Source: Streptomyces sp. NBC_00370
GTDB lineage: Bacteria; Actinomycetota; Actinomycetes; Streptomycetales; Streptomycetaceae
Direction of reading: 5' to 3'
Assembly (NCBI RefSeq): GCF_036084755.1
Contig: NZ_CP107968.1
Location: forward strand, 4,583,501-4,647,500
Length of the DNA: 64,000 bases
The notes below the pieces were generated by a model that was not told where the DNA came from, did not search any database, and saw only the letters and a list, made by a program, of their open reading frames with translations. The first letter of the stretch is position 1, and every line of letters starts with the position of its first letter. Below, piece by piece: positions 22,505 to 30,972 of the stretch. The translations under genes were made by a program, and so were the position numbers.

Positions 22505-24205
22505 TTATCGCGCGGGCGCGGGGACGGCGCTGGTGGGCGCGGGTAGACCGGGGTTCCCGGAGGTGGGCGGGGTCCGGCCCGGCGAGAGGGACGGGGACGG
22601 GGACGCCGACGGGGAGGGCGACGGTGAAGCGCCCGCGCCCGGCGCTCCCGCCTCCGCCGGCAGGTGGCGGCTCACCTCCGCCGTGGTCAGTCCCAGGCCG
22701 CCCAGCGTGATCTCGTCCCAGGCCTGGAGGTGCTTCGTCGTACGGTCCAGATAGAGCACCGAGGCGTTCACCTTCTCCGGGCTGTTGTTCTGCAGGGCGC
22801 GCAGCCCGCCCCCGCCCGTCGAGCCCTCCACCTTCAGCCGCGTACCGAACGGCAGCACCTTGTTCTCCCGGTGGTGGATGTGGCCCGCCAGGACGAGGGG
22901 GACCGCGCCGTCGGTCTGCTCGGCCGCCGTCGGTTCGTGCGCCACGGCGATGTCCACCGGGGTGCCGGCCTGGGCCTGGTCGCGCAGCGCCGACGCCAGT
23001 CGCGCGCCCGCCAGCCGCTCGGCCGGGTCGCCCTTGGCCGCCACTGACCGGTCGGGGGTGAACTGCGGGTCGCCCATCCCGGCCACCCGTACGCCCGCCA
23101 CCGTGACGGCCTTGCCGTTGTCGAGGACCCGGACGTTCTTCATCCGTTCCAGATAGCGCTGGGTGACGTCCGAGTCGTGGTTGCCGCGCACCCAGACGTA
23201 CGGGACGCCCAGGTCGGCGACGGGGTCGAGGAAGCCGTTCTCGGCCGCTGTGCCGTGGTCCATGGTGTCGCCCGAGTCGATCACGACATCGATCTTGTAC
23301 TCGTCGACGAGCGAGCTGATGATCTGCCAGGACGCGGGGTTGAGATGGATGTCCGAGACGTGCAGCACCCGCAGCGTCGCCGGGTCGGGCTGGTACGCGG
23401 GGAGCGTGGACGTCGCGTCGTACAGCCTGGTCACATTGGTGACGAGCCGGGCCAGCTCCTTCTGGTAGACGTCGAAGTCAGTGACGATCGAGCGGGCGTT
23501 GCCGACCACCTGCGGTGCCGAGGAGAGCAGCCCGGAGAACTTCGGCTCCAGCACGGACTTCGGGTTCCAGGTGGCGTACGCGCAGCCGGCCGACGCGGCC
23601 AGCAGGGTCAGCGCGAGGCCGCCCGCGGCGAGGGCGCGGCGGGGCCTGCGGTAGACGGCCAGGCCCAGGGCGGTCGCGCCGGACACGACGGCGACGCAGG
23701 AGCGTACGGCCAGTTCGGTCGCGCCGTTCGCGACGTCGCGGCCGACCTCCTCCTGGAGCCCGGAGATCCGGTCCGGGTGGTTGACCAGCGCCTGGGAGCG
23801 GACGGGGTCCAGCCGGTCGACGTCCACGTCGAGCCGCAGGGGCCCGGTGTGCGAGTCCAGTTCGAGCGCGCCGAGCGGCGAGACGTTGATCTTCGTACCG
23901 CCGGTCAGCGACGGCCGCAGCGCCATCCGCGTGTCCATCGGGCCGACCGGCGTCCGTACGCTGCCGACGACCAGCAGCCCCAGATAGGCGCCCAGCAGCA
24001 CCACGGCGACCAGGCCGAACGAGCGCGTGTACGGATGCGGCGCGTGCGGCGAGTGGCTGAGCGAGTCGGCCGGGCCCTTGCCCGGCGGCCTGAGGCGGCG
24101 TTCCAGTCGTACGAGGGCGGTGCGGGCGGTGCGGGCGGCGCGGATCGGGACATGGAGTACCTCACGGACCATTGGGCGCGTATGCCCACGCCGGGTACCC
24201 GCCAT
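22505..24205 (-). CDS. Membrane-anchored metallophosphoesterase
   Basis: About 566 residues (555 if the ATG at 24172 is used; neither start has a strong ribosome site). Hydrophobic segments lie at about 63-80 and 165-210, then a calcineurin-like phosphoesterase domain carries HVSDIHLNPA (residues about 284-293), IDSGDTMDHG, RGNHDSDV and AGHIHH, all metal ligands of the family. The C-terminus is a low-complexity Ser/Pro tail (SPSPSPSASPSPSLSPG). It is likely extracytoplasmic and may act on phosphodiesters or wall polymers. It is divergent from the zincin gene at 24248. Confidence 0.88.
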   Translation of the reverse strand: MAGTRRGHTRPMVREVLHVPIRAARTARTALVRLERRLRPPGKGPADSLSHSPHAPHPYTRSFGLVAVVLLGAYLGLLVVGSVRTPVGPMDTRMALRPSLTGGTKINVSPLGALELDSHTGPLRLDVDVDRLDPVRSQALVNHPDRISGLQEEVGRDVANGATELAVRSCVAVVSGATALGLAVYRRPRRALAAGGLALTLLAASAGCAYATWNPKSVLEPKFSGLLSSAPQVVGNARSIVTDFDVYQKELARLVTNVTRLYDATSTLPAYQPDPATLRVLHVSDIHLNPASWQIISSLVDEYKIDVVIDSGDTMDHGTAAENGFLDPVADLGVPYVWVRGNHDSDVTQRYLERMKNVRVLDNGKAVTVAGVRVAGMGDPQFTPDRSVAAKGDPAERLAGARLASALRDQAQAGTPVDIAVAHEPTAAEQTDGAVPLVLAGHIHHRENKVLPFGTRLKVEGSTGGGGLRALQNNSPEKVNASVLYLDRTTKHLQAWDEITLGGLGLTTAEVSRHLPAEAGAPGAGASPSPSPSASPSPSLSPGRTPPTSGNPGLPAPTSAVPAPAR

Positions 24206-24247
24206 GCCTGGCGGACGCCGGTACCCGCGCTACGGGAGAATGGCCGC

Positions 24248-24598
24248 GTGCTGGAAATGACGCGTGAGGAGTTCGAGGAGCTGGTCTCCGAGGCGCTCGA
24301 CCGGATCCCGCAGGAGCTGACCCGGCTGATGGACAACGTGGCCGTGTTCGTCGAGGACGAGCCCGAGGCCGCCGACCGTGAGCTGCTCGGGCTGTACGAG
24401 GGGACGCCGCTGACCGACCGGGGGGAGTGGTACGCCGGGGTGCTGCCCGACCGGATCACCATCTACCGCGGTCCTACGCTGCGGATGTGCGCGACGCGCG
24501 AGGACGTGGTGGCGGAGACGGAGATCACCGTCGTGCACGAGATCGCGCACCATTTCGGGATCGACGACGAGCGGCTGCACGCCCTGGGGTACGGATGA
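24248..24598 (+). CDS. Small metallopeptidase-like protein (zincin, DUF1025 type)
   Basis: This 116-residue protein begins VLEMTREEFEELVSEALDRI and ends with HEIAHHFGIDDERLHALGYG, a HExxHxxGxxDxxL zinc motif of the minimal gluzincin-like family found across actinobacteria. No signal peptide is present, so it is cytoplasmic; substrates are unknown. GTG at 24248 was chosen because family members start near LEMTREEF. The stop overlaps the start of the first crcB gene (ATGA), so the three genes form an operon. Confidence 0.88.
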   Translation: MLEMTREEFEELVSEALDRIPQELTRLMDNVAVFVEDEPEAADRELLGLYEGTPLTDRGEWYAGVLPDRITIYRGPTLRMCATREDVVAETEITVVHEIAHHFGIDDERLHALGYG

Positions 24599-25152
24599 GC
24601 GACGACGACCGGCAGGATCTCCCCGACGACGGGCACGACGACCGGCACGACAGCCGGCATGACGCTTCCCACGAAGCCGCGCTGGAGCCCGTCGACCCCG
24701 ACATCGATCTCCAGATGCCCGCCCAGCGCGCGGAGCTGGCGGCCGGTCATCCCGGGCCGGTGCTCGCCGTCATCTCGGCGGGCGGCGCCGTGGGCGCCGC
24801 CGCGCGCTACGGCGCGATCCTGCTCTGGCCGACACCGGCCGGCGCGTTTCCCTGGACGGTCTTCTGGATCAACCTGCTGGGCTGTGGGCTGATCGGGGTG
24901 CTGATGGTGCTCGTCAGCGAGGAGGGCAGATCGGCGCACCGGCTGGTGCGGCCGTTCCTCGGGGTCGGGGTGCTGGGCGGGTTCACGACCTTCTCGACGT
25001 ACGCGTCCGGCTTCGCCGACCTGCTCACCCGCGACGAGGCGGGCAGGGCGCTGGCGTACGCGGCAGGGACGCTCGCGGGCGCCATGGCGGCCGTCTGGGC
25101 TGCGGCGACCGTGACCCGCCGGCTGGTGCACCGTACGGAGGCGGCCCGGTGA
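24595..25152 (+). CDS. crcB: Fluoride channel subunit CrcB/Fluc, copy 1
   Basis: The 185-residue protein has a charged His/Asp-rich N-terminal extension of about 55 residues (HDDRHDSRHDASHE) and then four membrane helices with CrcB signatures: GGAVGAAARYG, WINLLGCGLIGVLM and GVGVLGGFTTFSTYASG. Fluc channels are antiparallel dimers exporting fluoride; many Gram-positives use two different subunits, as here. The N-terminal tail is longer than usual for the family. It overlaps the zincin gene by ATGA and the second crcB by GTGA. Confidence 0.93.
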   Translation: MSDDDRQDLPDDGHDDRHDSRHDASHEAALEPVDPDIDLQMPAQRAELAAGHPGPVLAVISAGGAVGAAARYGAILLWPTPAGAFPWTVFWINLLGCGLIGVLMVLVSEEGRSAHRLVRPFLGVGVLGGFTTFSTYASGFADLLTRDEAGRALAYAAGTLAGAMAAVWAAATVTRRLVHRTEAAR

Positions 25153-25514
25153 ACTGGCTGCTGGTGATCGTCGGGGCCGCGGTCGGTGCCCCGCTGCGGT
25201 ATCTGACGGACCGTACGGTCCAGGCGCGGCACGACTCCGTCTTCCCCTGGGGCACGATGGCGGCCAACACGGCCGGGAGCCTGATCCTGGGGGTCGTGTC
25301 CGGGGCGGCGGTCTCGTCGGGGACGTACGCGCTGATCGGTACGGGCCTGTGCGGGACGCTCACGACGTACTCGACCTTCTCGTACGAGACGCTGCGGCTG
25401 GCCGAGCGCGGCTGGAAGTTCTTCTCGGCGGCGAATGTGCTGGTGTCGCTGTTCGTGGGGCTCGGGGCCGTGTTCCTCGGGACGGAGCTGGGCCGGGGGT
25501 TCTTCGGGCACTGA
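25149..25514 (+). CDS. crcB: Fluoride channel subunit CrcB/Fluc, copy 2
   Basis: This 121-residue four-helix protein has VGAAVGAPLRYLTDR, WGTMAANTAGSLILG and GLCGTLTTYSTFSYET, the Asn and Phe-box residues of the Fluc pore. It is translationally coupled to the first subunit (GTGA overlap at 25149), as expected for a heterodimeric channel. No fluoride riboswitch was recognised upstream of the operon, so expression may be constitutive. Confidence 0.93.
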   Translation: MNWLLVIVGAAVGAPLRYLTDRTVQARHDSVFPWGTMAANTAGSLILGVVSGAAVSSGTYALIGTGLCGTLTTYSTFSYETLRLAERGWKFFSAANVLVSLFVGLGAVFLGTELGRGFFGH

Positions 25515-25653
25515 GGCGCGACGGCTTCCCGTACCCGCCCGGTCAGGGCGGGCGAGGGCGTGTCCCCGGACGGGAAAAGCGCGTTGGGCAGTGAAATCCC
25601 GCCCCCGCCACCGCCGGGGCGGACCGCGTCCGTGCCCCTCGGAGGTGCCACTC

Positions 25654-26274
25654 GTGCGCCCTTTGCCCGCCCCAGGCCGTCTCGCTCTCTGGATCGCCAC
25701 CTCGCTGGCGGTCGCAGCCTCGGCCGGCTGCGTGAGCGTCGGCCACGACGCGCGGAAGCCGTCCCCCGCGCACTCCGCCGGGCACCACGGCGCCGGCACG
25801 GAGCCGGACGGCGGCACGGGCGCGGTGGCCGGCCCGTCGGGCGACTGGCGGGGCGACGACGGGGTGTACGGCTCGGCGCGACCGCCGAAGGGCGCCAAGG
25901 GCGGGCAGGACGAAGGGGCTTCGGCGCGGCCGCACCCCTCGGGCGGCCCGTCGCCGGACAGCCGGCCCGGTGGCGGTCTGGCGGGCACGGCCGACCCCGC
26001 GCCGCCGGGGGAGCTGCCCGCACCGTCCGTAGCGCCGTGGTGGCACCGCCCGCACCGGCCGCACCGCCCGCACCAGGACCCGTCGACCGAGCCCTCGCAG
26101 CCGGCCGATCCCGATCCGGGCCCCGGGCCCGGCACCGACCCCGACCCGGGGCCGCCGGCCGAGCCGCCGTCGGCCTCTCCGGCGGCCGATGTGCGGACGG
26201 GCGCGCTGGCGGGTGCCGGCGGCCCGGGACTGCGCCGGGAGCCGTCGGCATCGCCGCAGGTGGGACCGGTGTGA
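25654..26274 (+). CDS. Proline-rich putative lipoprotein
   Basis: The 206-residue product from the GTG at 25654 follows a clear GGAGGT ribosome site by seven bases. Its N-terminus is a lipoprotein signal (LALWIATSLAVAASAGC). The rest is low-complexity Pro/Gly/Asp/His with HRPHRPHRPH and PDPGPGPGTDPDPG repeats and no globular domain, consistent with a surface or wall-spanning protein. The opposite strand is also open, as often in GC-rich DNA, but has no ribosome site or signal. Function is unknown. Confidence 0.6.
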   Translation: MRPLPAPGRLALWIATSLAVAASAGCVSVGHDARKPSPAHSAGHHGAGTEPDGGTGAVAGPSGDWRGDDGVYGSARPPKGAKGGQDEGASARPHPSGGPSPDSRPGGGLAGTADPAPPGELPAPSVAPWWHRPHRPHRPHQDPSTEPSQPADPDPGPGPGTDPDPGPPAEPPSASPAADVRTGALAGAGGPGLRREPSASPQVGPV

Positions 26275-26477
26275 CGGGGGTCGCAGCGAGGGCGTTTGCC
26301 TAAGCGGGGGAAGGATGCGTATGGTAGTAGATCGTTTGACCATTGCCTGGCGCCGACACAGAAGAGCGCCGCGTGGCGCGTACTCTCCCTTGCCGTGGCT
26401 GACCGCATTGAGGCGGTCGATTTGCGAATCACGGAGTTTGGGCGCGTGCCGAGACTCCGGAAGGTTTCGCATTTCGC

Positions 26478-28925
26478 ATGTCCATTTCCAGTACTGACCA
26501 CGCCGTCATGCCCGAGAACGAGTCCAACGAGTCCCCCGAGGCGATCGCCGAGATCGCAGCGGTTGTCGAGACCGTAGAGACCCTCACGGGTACGGAGACG
26601 GCCCCCGAGGCTGCCGAAGCTTCGGGCCCCCAGACGACGAGCACGACGAACACGGAGACCGTGAACACCACGAACACCGAGACCTTGATCACCGAGCCGA
26701 CCGAGACCCCGGCGCCCGAGACCGCTGCCGCGCAGGTCCCGGCGACGGAGACCCCGGCGACGCAGACCCCGGCCGCCGAGGCGCCGCAGGCTGCCGTGAC
26801 GCCCGAGACGCCGGCCGTCACGGACAACAACGCCGAGAACCCGGGCATCACCTTCACCGACCTGGGTCTGCCGGAAGGCATCGTCCGCAAGCTGGCGCAG
26901 AACGGCGTCACTTCGCCCTTCCCGATCCAGGCGGCGACCATCCCGGACGCCCTGGCCGGCAAGGACATCCTGGGCCGTGGCCGTACCGGCTCCGGCAAGA
27001 CGCTCTCCTTCGGTCTGCCGATGCTGGCCACCCTCACCGGCGGCCACACCGAGAAGAAGAAGCCGCGCGGCATCATCCTCACGCCGACCCGTGAGCTGGC
27101 CATGCAGGTCGCCGACGCGCTCCAGCCGTACGGCGACGTCCTCGGCCTGAAGATGAAGGTCGTCTGCGGCGGTACGTCGATGAGCAACCAGATCTACGCC
27201 CTTGAGCGCGGCGTGGACATCCTGGTCGCCACCCCTGGCCGGCTGCGCGACATCATCAACCGCGGCGCCGCCTCGCTGAGCGAGGTCAAGATCGCGGTCA
27301 TCGACGAGGCCGACCAGATGTCCGACCTGGGCTTCCTGCCCGAGGTCACCGAACTGCTCGACCTGGTGCCGGCCGGCGGCCAGCGGATGCTGTTCTCCGC
27401 CACCATGGAGAACGAGATCGGCACGCTGGTCAAGCGCTACCTGACCAACCCGGTCAGCCACGAGGTCGACAGCGCCCAGGGCAACGTCACGACCATGAGC
27501 CACCACGTGCTCGTCGTGAAGCCCAAGGACAAGGCGCCCGTCACGGCGGCGATCGCCGCCCGCAAGGGCCGCACGATCATCTTCGTACGGACGCAGCTCG
27601 GCGCCGACCGTATCGCCGAGCAGCTCAGCGACTCGGGCGTGAAGGCCGACGCGCTGCACGGCGGGATGACGCAGGGTGCCCGTACGCGCGTTCTTGAGGA
27701 CTTCAAGAAGGGCTACGTCAACGCGCTCGTCGCGACCGACGTCGCCGCGCGCGGTATCCACGTCGACGGCATCGACCTGGTCCTGAACGTGGACCCGGCC
27801 GGTGACCACAAGGACTACCTGCACCGCTCGGGCCGTACCGCCCGCGCCGGCAAGTCGGGCGTCGTGGTGTCGCTCGCCCTGCCGCACCAGCGCCGGCAGA
27901 TCTTCCGGATGATGGAGGACGCGGGCGTCGACGCCTCGCGCCACATCGTCGGCGGAACCGGCGTCTTCGAGACGGAGGTCGCCGAGATCACCGGCGCCCG
28001 TTCGCTCACCGAGGTCCAGGCCGACTCCGCCAACAACGCGGCCAAGCAGGCCGAGCGCGAGGCCGTCGAGCTGACCAAGCAGCTGGAGCGCGTGCAGCGT
28101 CGCGCCACCGAACTGCGTGGCGAGGCCGACCGGTTGGTCGCCCGTGCCGCGCGCGAGCGTGGCGACGACCCCGAGCAGGCGGTGGCCGAGGTGGCCGCCG
28201 AGGCCGAGCGCGCCGTGGAGGCGGCGGCTGCCGCCGCTGCCGTACCCGAGCAGTCGGCGCCGCGCGACGACCGCAAGCGGGACGACCGGGGCAACTTCGA
28301 GCGTCGCGACGACCGCGGCGAGCGGAGCGGCCGTGGTGGCGCCCGTGGCTACACCCCGCGTGAGGGCGGCGGCGACCGTGGCGGCTTCCAGCGCCGCGAC
28401 GACCGTCGTGACGACCGCAGGGACGACCGCGGCGGCGACCGCGGCGGCTTCCAGCGCCGTGACGACCGTCCGGCCGGTGGCGGCTTCCGCCGTGACGACC
28501 GCCGGGACAGCAACACCGGTGGCGGCTTCAACCGCGACCGCAACGACCGCGGCGGTGACCGTGGCGGTGACCGTGGCGGGTTCCAGCGCCGTGACGACCG
28601 TCCGGCGGGCGGCGGCTTCCGCCGTGACGACCGCAGGGACAGCAACACCGGTGGCGGCACGGGCGGCGGCTTCAACCGCGACCGCCGTGACGACCGTGGC
28701 GGCGACGACCGTGGTGGCCGTCCGTTCAACCGCGACCACCGGAGCAGCGACCGTCCGTTCAACCGCGACCGCCGTGACGACCGTCCGGCCGGCGGCGGCT
28801 TCCGCACCGGCGGTCACGACCGGCCCACCGGCCGCCGTGACGACCACCGCGGTGGCTCGACGGGCACCGGCACCGGCTCCTTCGGCCGCCGCGACGACAA
28901 GCCGCGCTGGAAGCGCAACGGCTGA
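26478..28925 (+). CDS. DEAD-box RNA helicase with Arg/Gly/Asp-rich tail
   Basis: The 815-residue protein has an acidic Thr/Glu/Ala-rich N-terminal tail (about 1-120) and a DEAD-box core: Q motif FTDLGLPEGIV...PFPIQ, motif I GRTGSGKT (168-175), PTRELA, VIDEADQM, SAT and HRSGRTARAG. A basic and Asp-rich C-terminal tail from about residue 590 is built of RRDDR and GGDRGGFQ repeats. It resembles RhlE/DeaD cold-adaptation helicases that remodel ribosomal and mRNA structure. A 203-bp leader with a small hairpin (GACCGC-6-GCGGTC at 26401) precedes it. A large terminator lies 45 bases downstream. Confidence 0.93.
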   Translation: MSISSTDHAVMPENESNESPEAIAEIAAVVETVETLTGTETAPEAAEASGPQTTSTTNTETVNTTNTETLITEPTETPAPETAAAQVPATETPATQTPAAEAPQAAVTPETPAVTDNNAENPGITFTDLGLPEGIVRKLAQNGVTSPFPIQAATIPDALAGKDILGRGRTGSGKTLSFGLPMLATLTGGHTEKKKPRGIILTPTRELAMQVADALQPYGDVLGLKMKVVCGGTSMSNQIYALERGVDILVATPGRLRDIINRGAASLSEVKIAVIDEADQMSDLGFLPEVTELLDLVPAGGQRMLFSATMENEIGTLVKRYLTNPVSHEVDSAQGNVTTMSHHVLVVKPKDKAPVTAAIAARKGRTIIFVRTQLGADRIAEQLSDSGVKADALHGGMTQGARTRVLEDFKKGYVNALVATDVAARGIHVDGIDLVLNVDPAGDHKDYLHRSGRTARAGKSGVVVSLALPHQRRQIFRMMEDAGVDASRHIVGGTGVFETEVAEITGARSLTEVQADSANNAAKQAEREAVELTKQLERVQRRATELRGEADRLVARAARERGDDPEQAVAEVAAEAERAVEAAAAAAAVPEQSAPRDDRKRDDRGNFERRDDRGERSGRGGARGYTPREGGGDRGGFQRRDDRRDDRRDDRGGDRGGFQRRDDRPAGGGFRRDDRRDSNTGGGFNRDRNDRGGDRGGDRGGFQRRDDRPAGGGFRRDDRRDSNTGGGTGGGFNRDRRDDRGGDDRGGRPFNRDHRSSDRPFNRDRRDDRPAGGGFRTGGHDRPTGRRDDHRGGSTGTGTGSFGRRDDKPRWKRNG

Positions 28926-28969
28926 CCGTCCGGCCGTACCGCTGACCGGCACGGCTGACTGACACGACG

Positions 28970-29012
28970 ACAGGGCCTGTGCCCCACCGACCAGGTGGGG
29001 CACAGGCCCTGT
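28970..29012. terminator. Strong hairpin terminator after the DEAD-box gene
   Basis: ACAGGGCCTGTGCCCCACC (28970-28988) pairs with its exact complement (28994-29012) around GACCA. It separates the helicase gene from tRNA-Lys. Confidence 0.85.
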
Positions 29013-29102
29013 CGCTGTGCTGCCCCGCTTCATGACCCGCCGACGACCGGATACCCGATCGGCCCGCGCCCCCCGGCGGGCTATGCTCGGGTTGTTGTGC
29101 CT

Positions 29103-29176
29103 GGGCCGTTAGCTCAATTGGTCAGAGCAGCGGACTTTTAATCCGTTGGTTGTGGGTTCAAGTCCCACACGGCCTA
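29103..29176 (+). tRNA. tRNA-Lys(TTT), first copy
   Basis: This 74-nt cloverleaf has acceptor GGGCCGT/ACGGCCT (one G-U), anticodon loop CTTTTAA between GCGGA and TCCGT (anticodon TTT), and T-arm GTGGGTTCAAGTCCCAC. A CTATGCT -10-like element lies about 20 bases upstream. It is identical over its full length to the copy at 34644. Confidence 0.95.
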
Positions 29177-29205
29177 CCCCACCAGGTCCCTTCGGCTGCC
29201 GGCTG

Positions 29206-29670
29206 TCAGCCGGTGGGCCGGGAGAGTACGTCGCGTGCCGTCTGCGGCTCCCGGCCCAGAAGCTTGCCGAGCAGGGGGTCGACGCCGGCGAAACCGCCCT
29301 GTCGTGCGGTCCGGTAGAAGCCGAGCTGGAAGCGCGCCATGAACTCTTGCGTGCCCTGGGCGACCTGGTCGGCCATCCACTCTTCCTCGTCCGTGACGAC
29401 GAGCTCGACGGTGTGCCCGGTGAGTTCCGAGGCGATCTCGGCGATCTCCTCGAACGTCGGCGCGGCGCCGGCGGTGAGCGTGGTGGGTGTGCGCGGGGCC
29501 GAAGGGGCTGTCGAAGGCGGCGGCCTGGTGGCTGGTGTAGAGGATGCGCCCCCGGCGCCCGCGGTGACGGCGGCCTCGACGGCGGTGCGGTGCAGAGCCA
29601 GGGCGCGGTCCGGATCCGGTTCGTTCGCGGAGACGAGCAGCAGCTGGTCGGCGCCCTCGAAGGCGCGGCC
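29206..29670 (-). pseudogene. Decayed NmrA-type NAD(P)-binding protein
   Basis: Three in-order fragments on the minus strand read as parts of an NmrA/NAD(P)H-binding SDR protein: AFEGADQLLLVSANEPDPD, then after a frameshift ILYTSHQAAAFDSPFGPA, then after an internal loss TLTAGAAPTFEEIAEIASEL...DEEEWMADQVAQG through to a stop at 29206. The Rossmann N-terminus and about 100 central residues are missing. No continuous frame covers it, so it is broken. Homology ends abruptly at about 29670, where a plus-strand coding remnant begins. Confidence 0.75.
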
Positions 29671-29852
29671 TCGCGGACCTCGCCTGGGAGGCGGTCTGCG
29701 CGACGATCCTGACCGGCGGATCCGCCGGGGCGCCCGCCGGTCCGGTCGCCGCCGCCGTCACCCTGCGCGCCGCGCTGCCGGAACTCGCGACGCTCACCCC
29801 CCACGAGCGCGCGCTGTTCGGCGACTGGCTGGACCGCGTCTCCGGCGCGTGA
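29671..29852 (+). pseudogene. C-terminal remnant of an unidentified protein
   Basis: A short plus-strand frame with good codon bias reads DLAWEAVCATILTGG...LRAALPELATLTPHERALFGDWLDRVSG and stops at 29852. It has no plausible start and abuts the NmrA remnant. It may be the tail of a regulator once convergent with the NmrA gene, but I do not recognise the family. Confidence 0.4.
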
Positions 29853-29913
29853 GAGCGGTTCGGGACACCGACTCTGGTCCGGCGCCCTGGTTGTGAGCTG
29901 CTGGGCTCAATTA

Positions 29914-29930
29914 ATGGTGATGATTTTCAT
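29914..29930. promoter_or_regulatory. znuA: Candidate Zur box 1
   Basis: ATGGTGATGATTTTCAT matches the actinobacterial Zur consensus ATGAAAATGATTTTCAT at 14 of 17 positions and lies in the A/T-rich promoter region of the metal importer. It would repress the operon when zinc is sufficient. Confidence 0.65.
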
Positions 29931-29952
29931 ATTCCAGTACCGGCTCTGGTTC

Positions 29953-29967
29953 TGACAATCGTTTCCA
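29953..29967. promoter_or_regulatory. znuA: Candidate Zur box 2
   Basis: On the minus strand TGGAAACGATTGTCA matches TGAAAATGATTTTCA at 12 of 15 positions. It lies 22 bases after box 1 and 72 bases before the znuA start, so a pair of Zur dimers could cover the promoter. Confidence 0.6.
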
Positions 29968-30039
29968 TCTAGCGTCATGGACGTCCGGAGCGTCGGCAGC
30001 CCGCCGAGCCGTCCGGTCTCGCTGAGGAGATTCCGTTCC

Positions 30040-30972
30040 ATGAATGCTGTCCGCACCCGGCTCGCCGTCGGCGGTGTCGCCGTTCTGGCCGCGACGAGCG
30101 TCGCCGCCTGTTCCAGTTCCTCGTCGTCCGGCGGCGCCGTCAAGGACGGCGGGGGGCCGATCCGGGTGGTGGCCGCCGAGAACTTCTGGGGGAGCATCGC
30201 CGGCCAACTGGGCGGCAGCCATGTGCAGGTGACCAGCATCATCGACAACCCCGACGCCGACCCGCACGACTACGAGCCCACGGCGGCCGACGCGCGTACC
30301 GTCGCCGACGCGCGGTACGCGATCGTCAACGGCGTCGGATACGACTCCTGGGCGGGCAAGTTGCTGGCGTCCAGCCCGTCGTCCGGGCGTACGGACCTGA
30401 CCGTCGGCGAGCTGGTCGGCGTCAAGGCCGGGGGCAATCCGCACCGTTGGTACTCGCCGGACGACGTCCACCAGGTCGTCGAGCGGATCACCGCCGACTA
30501 CAAGAAGAAGGACCCGGCGGACGCGGCCGACTTCGACAAGCTCAAGAAGACCTTCGAGACGACGACCCTCGCCCCGTACAACAAGCTGATAGCGGACATC
30601 AGGGCCGCCTACGCCGGCACGCCCGTCGGCGCGTCCGAGTCGATCGTCAGCCCGCTCGCCGAGGGGCTCGGGCTGAAGATGCTGACGCCCGACTCCTTCC
30701 TGAACGCGGTCAGTGAGGGCGCCGACCCGACCGCCAAGGACAAGTCGGCCATCGACCGGCAGATCGCCGATAAGAAGATCAAGGTCTACGTCTACAACAG
30801 CCAGAACGCGACCCCCGACGTGCGGGCCCAGGTCGAGGCGGCCGAGGCGCACGGGATTCCGGTGGCGACCGTCACCGAGACGCTGACCCCGGCCGGTGCC
30901 TCCTTCCAGGCCTGGCAGGTACGTCAACTCCAGGGCATCCAGCGGGCGCTGGCCGATGCGGCGCGCCCATGA
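30040..30972 (+). CDS. znuA: Zinc/manganese ABC transporter substrate-binding lipoprotein
   Basis: The 310-residue lipoprotein (lipobox TSVAACSS) is a cluster A-I metal-binding receptor of the ZnuA/TroA family. Visible metal-site elements are a His in DPHDYEPTAADA, a second His in GGNPHRWYSPDDV, and conserved ESIVSPLAEGLGL and YNSQNATPDVRAQV segments. The His-rich loop of some ZnuA proteins is absent. The ATG at 30040 follows GAGGAGA. The two Zur-like boxes upstream favour zinc over manganese. The stop overlaps the ATPase gene start, opening a four-gene import operon. Confidence 0.9.
   Translation: MNAVRTRLAVGGVAVLAATSVAACSSSSSSGGAVKDGGGPIRVVAAENFWGSIAGQLGGSHVQVTSIIDNPDADPHDYEPTAADARTVADARYAIVNGVGYDSWAGKLLASSPSSGRTDLTVGELVGVKAGGNPHRWYSPDDVHQVVERITADYKKKDPADAADFDKLKKTFETTTLAPYNKLIADIRAAYAGTPVGASESIVSPLAEGLGLKMLTPDSFLNAVSEGADPTAKDKSAIDRQIADKKIKVYVYNSQNATPDVRAQVEAAEAHGIPVATVTETLTPAGASFQAWQVRQLQGIQRALADAARP

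Noticed and set aside
24807..29033. 1408-codon minus-strand open frame
   Set aside because: It is the antisense shadow of crcB, the Pro-rich lipoprotein and the DEAD-box gene; its Val/Ala/Thr run mirrors the helicase tail codons and it has no ribosome site.
29109..29804. 231-codon minus-strand frame at the NmrA remnant
   Set aside because: NmrA homology is scattered over different frames of this strand, so the frame itself is not a gene; recorded as a pseudogene instead.
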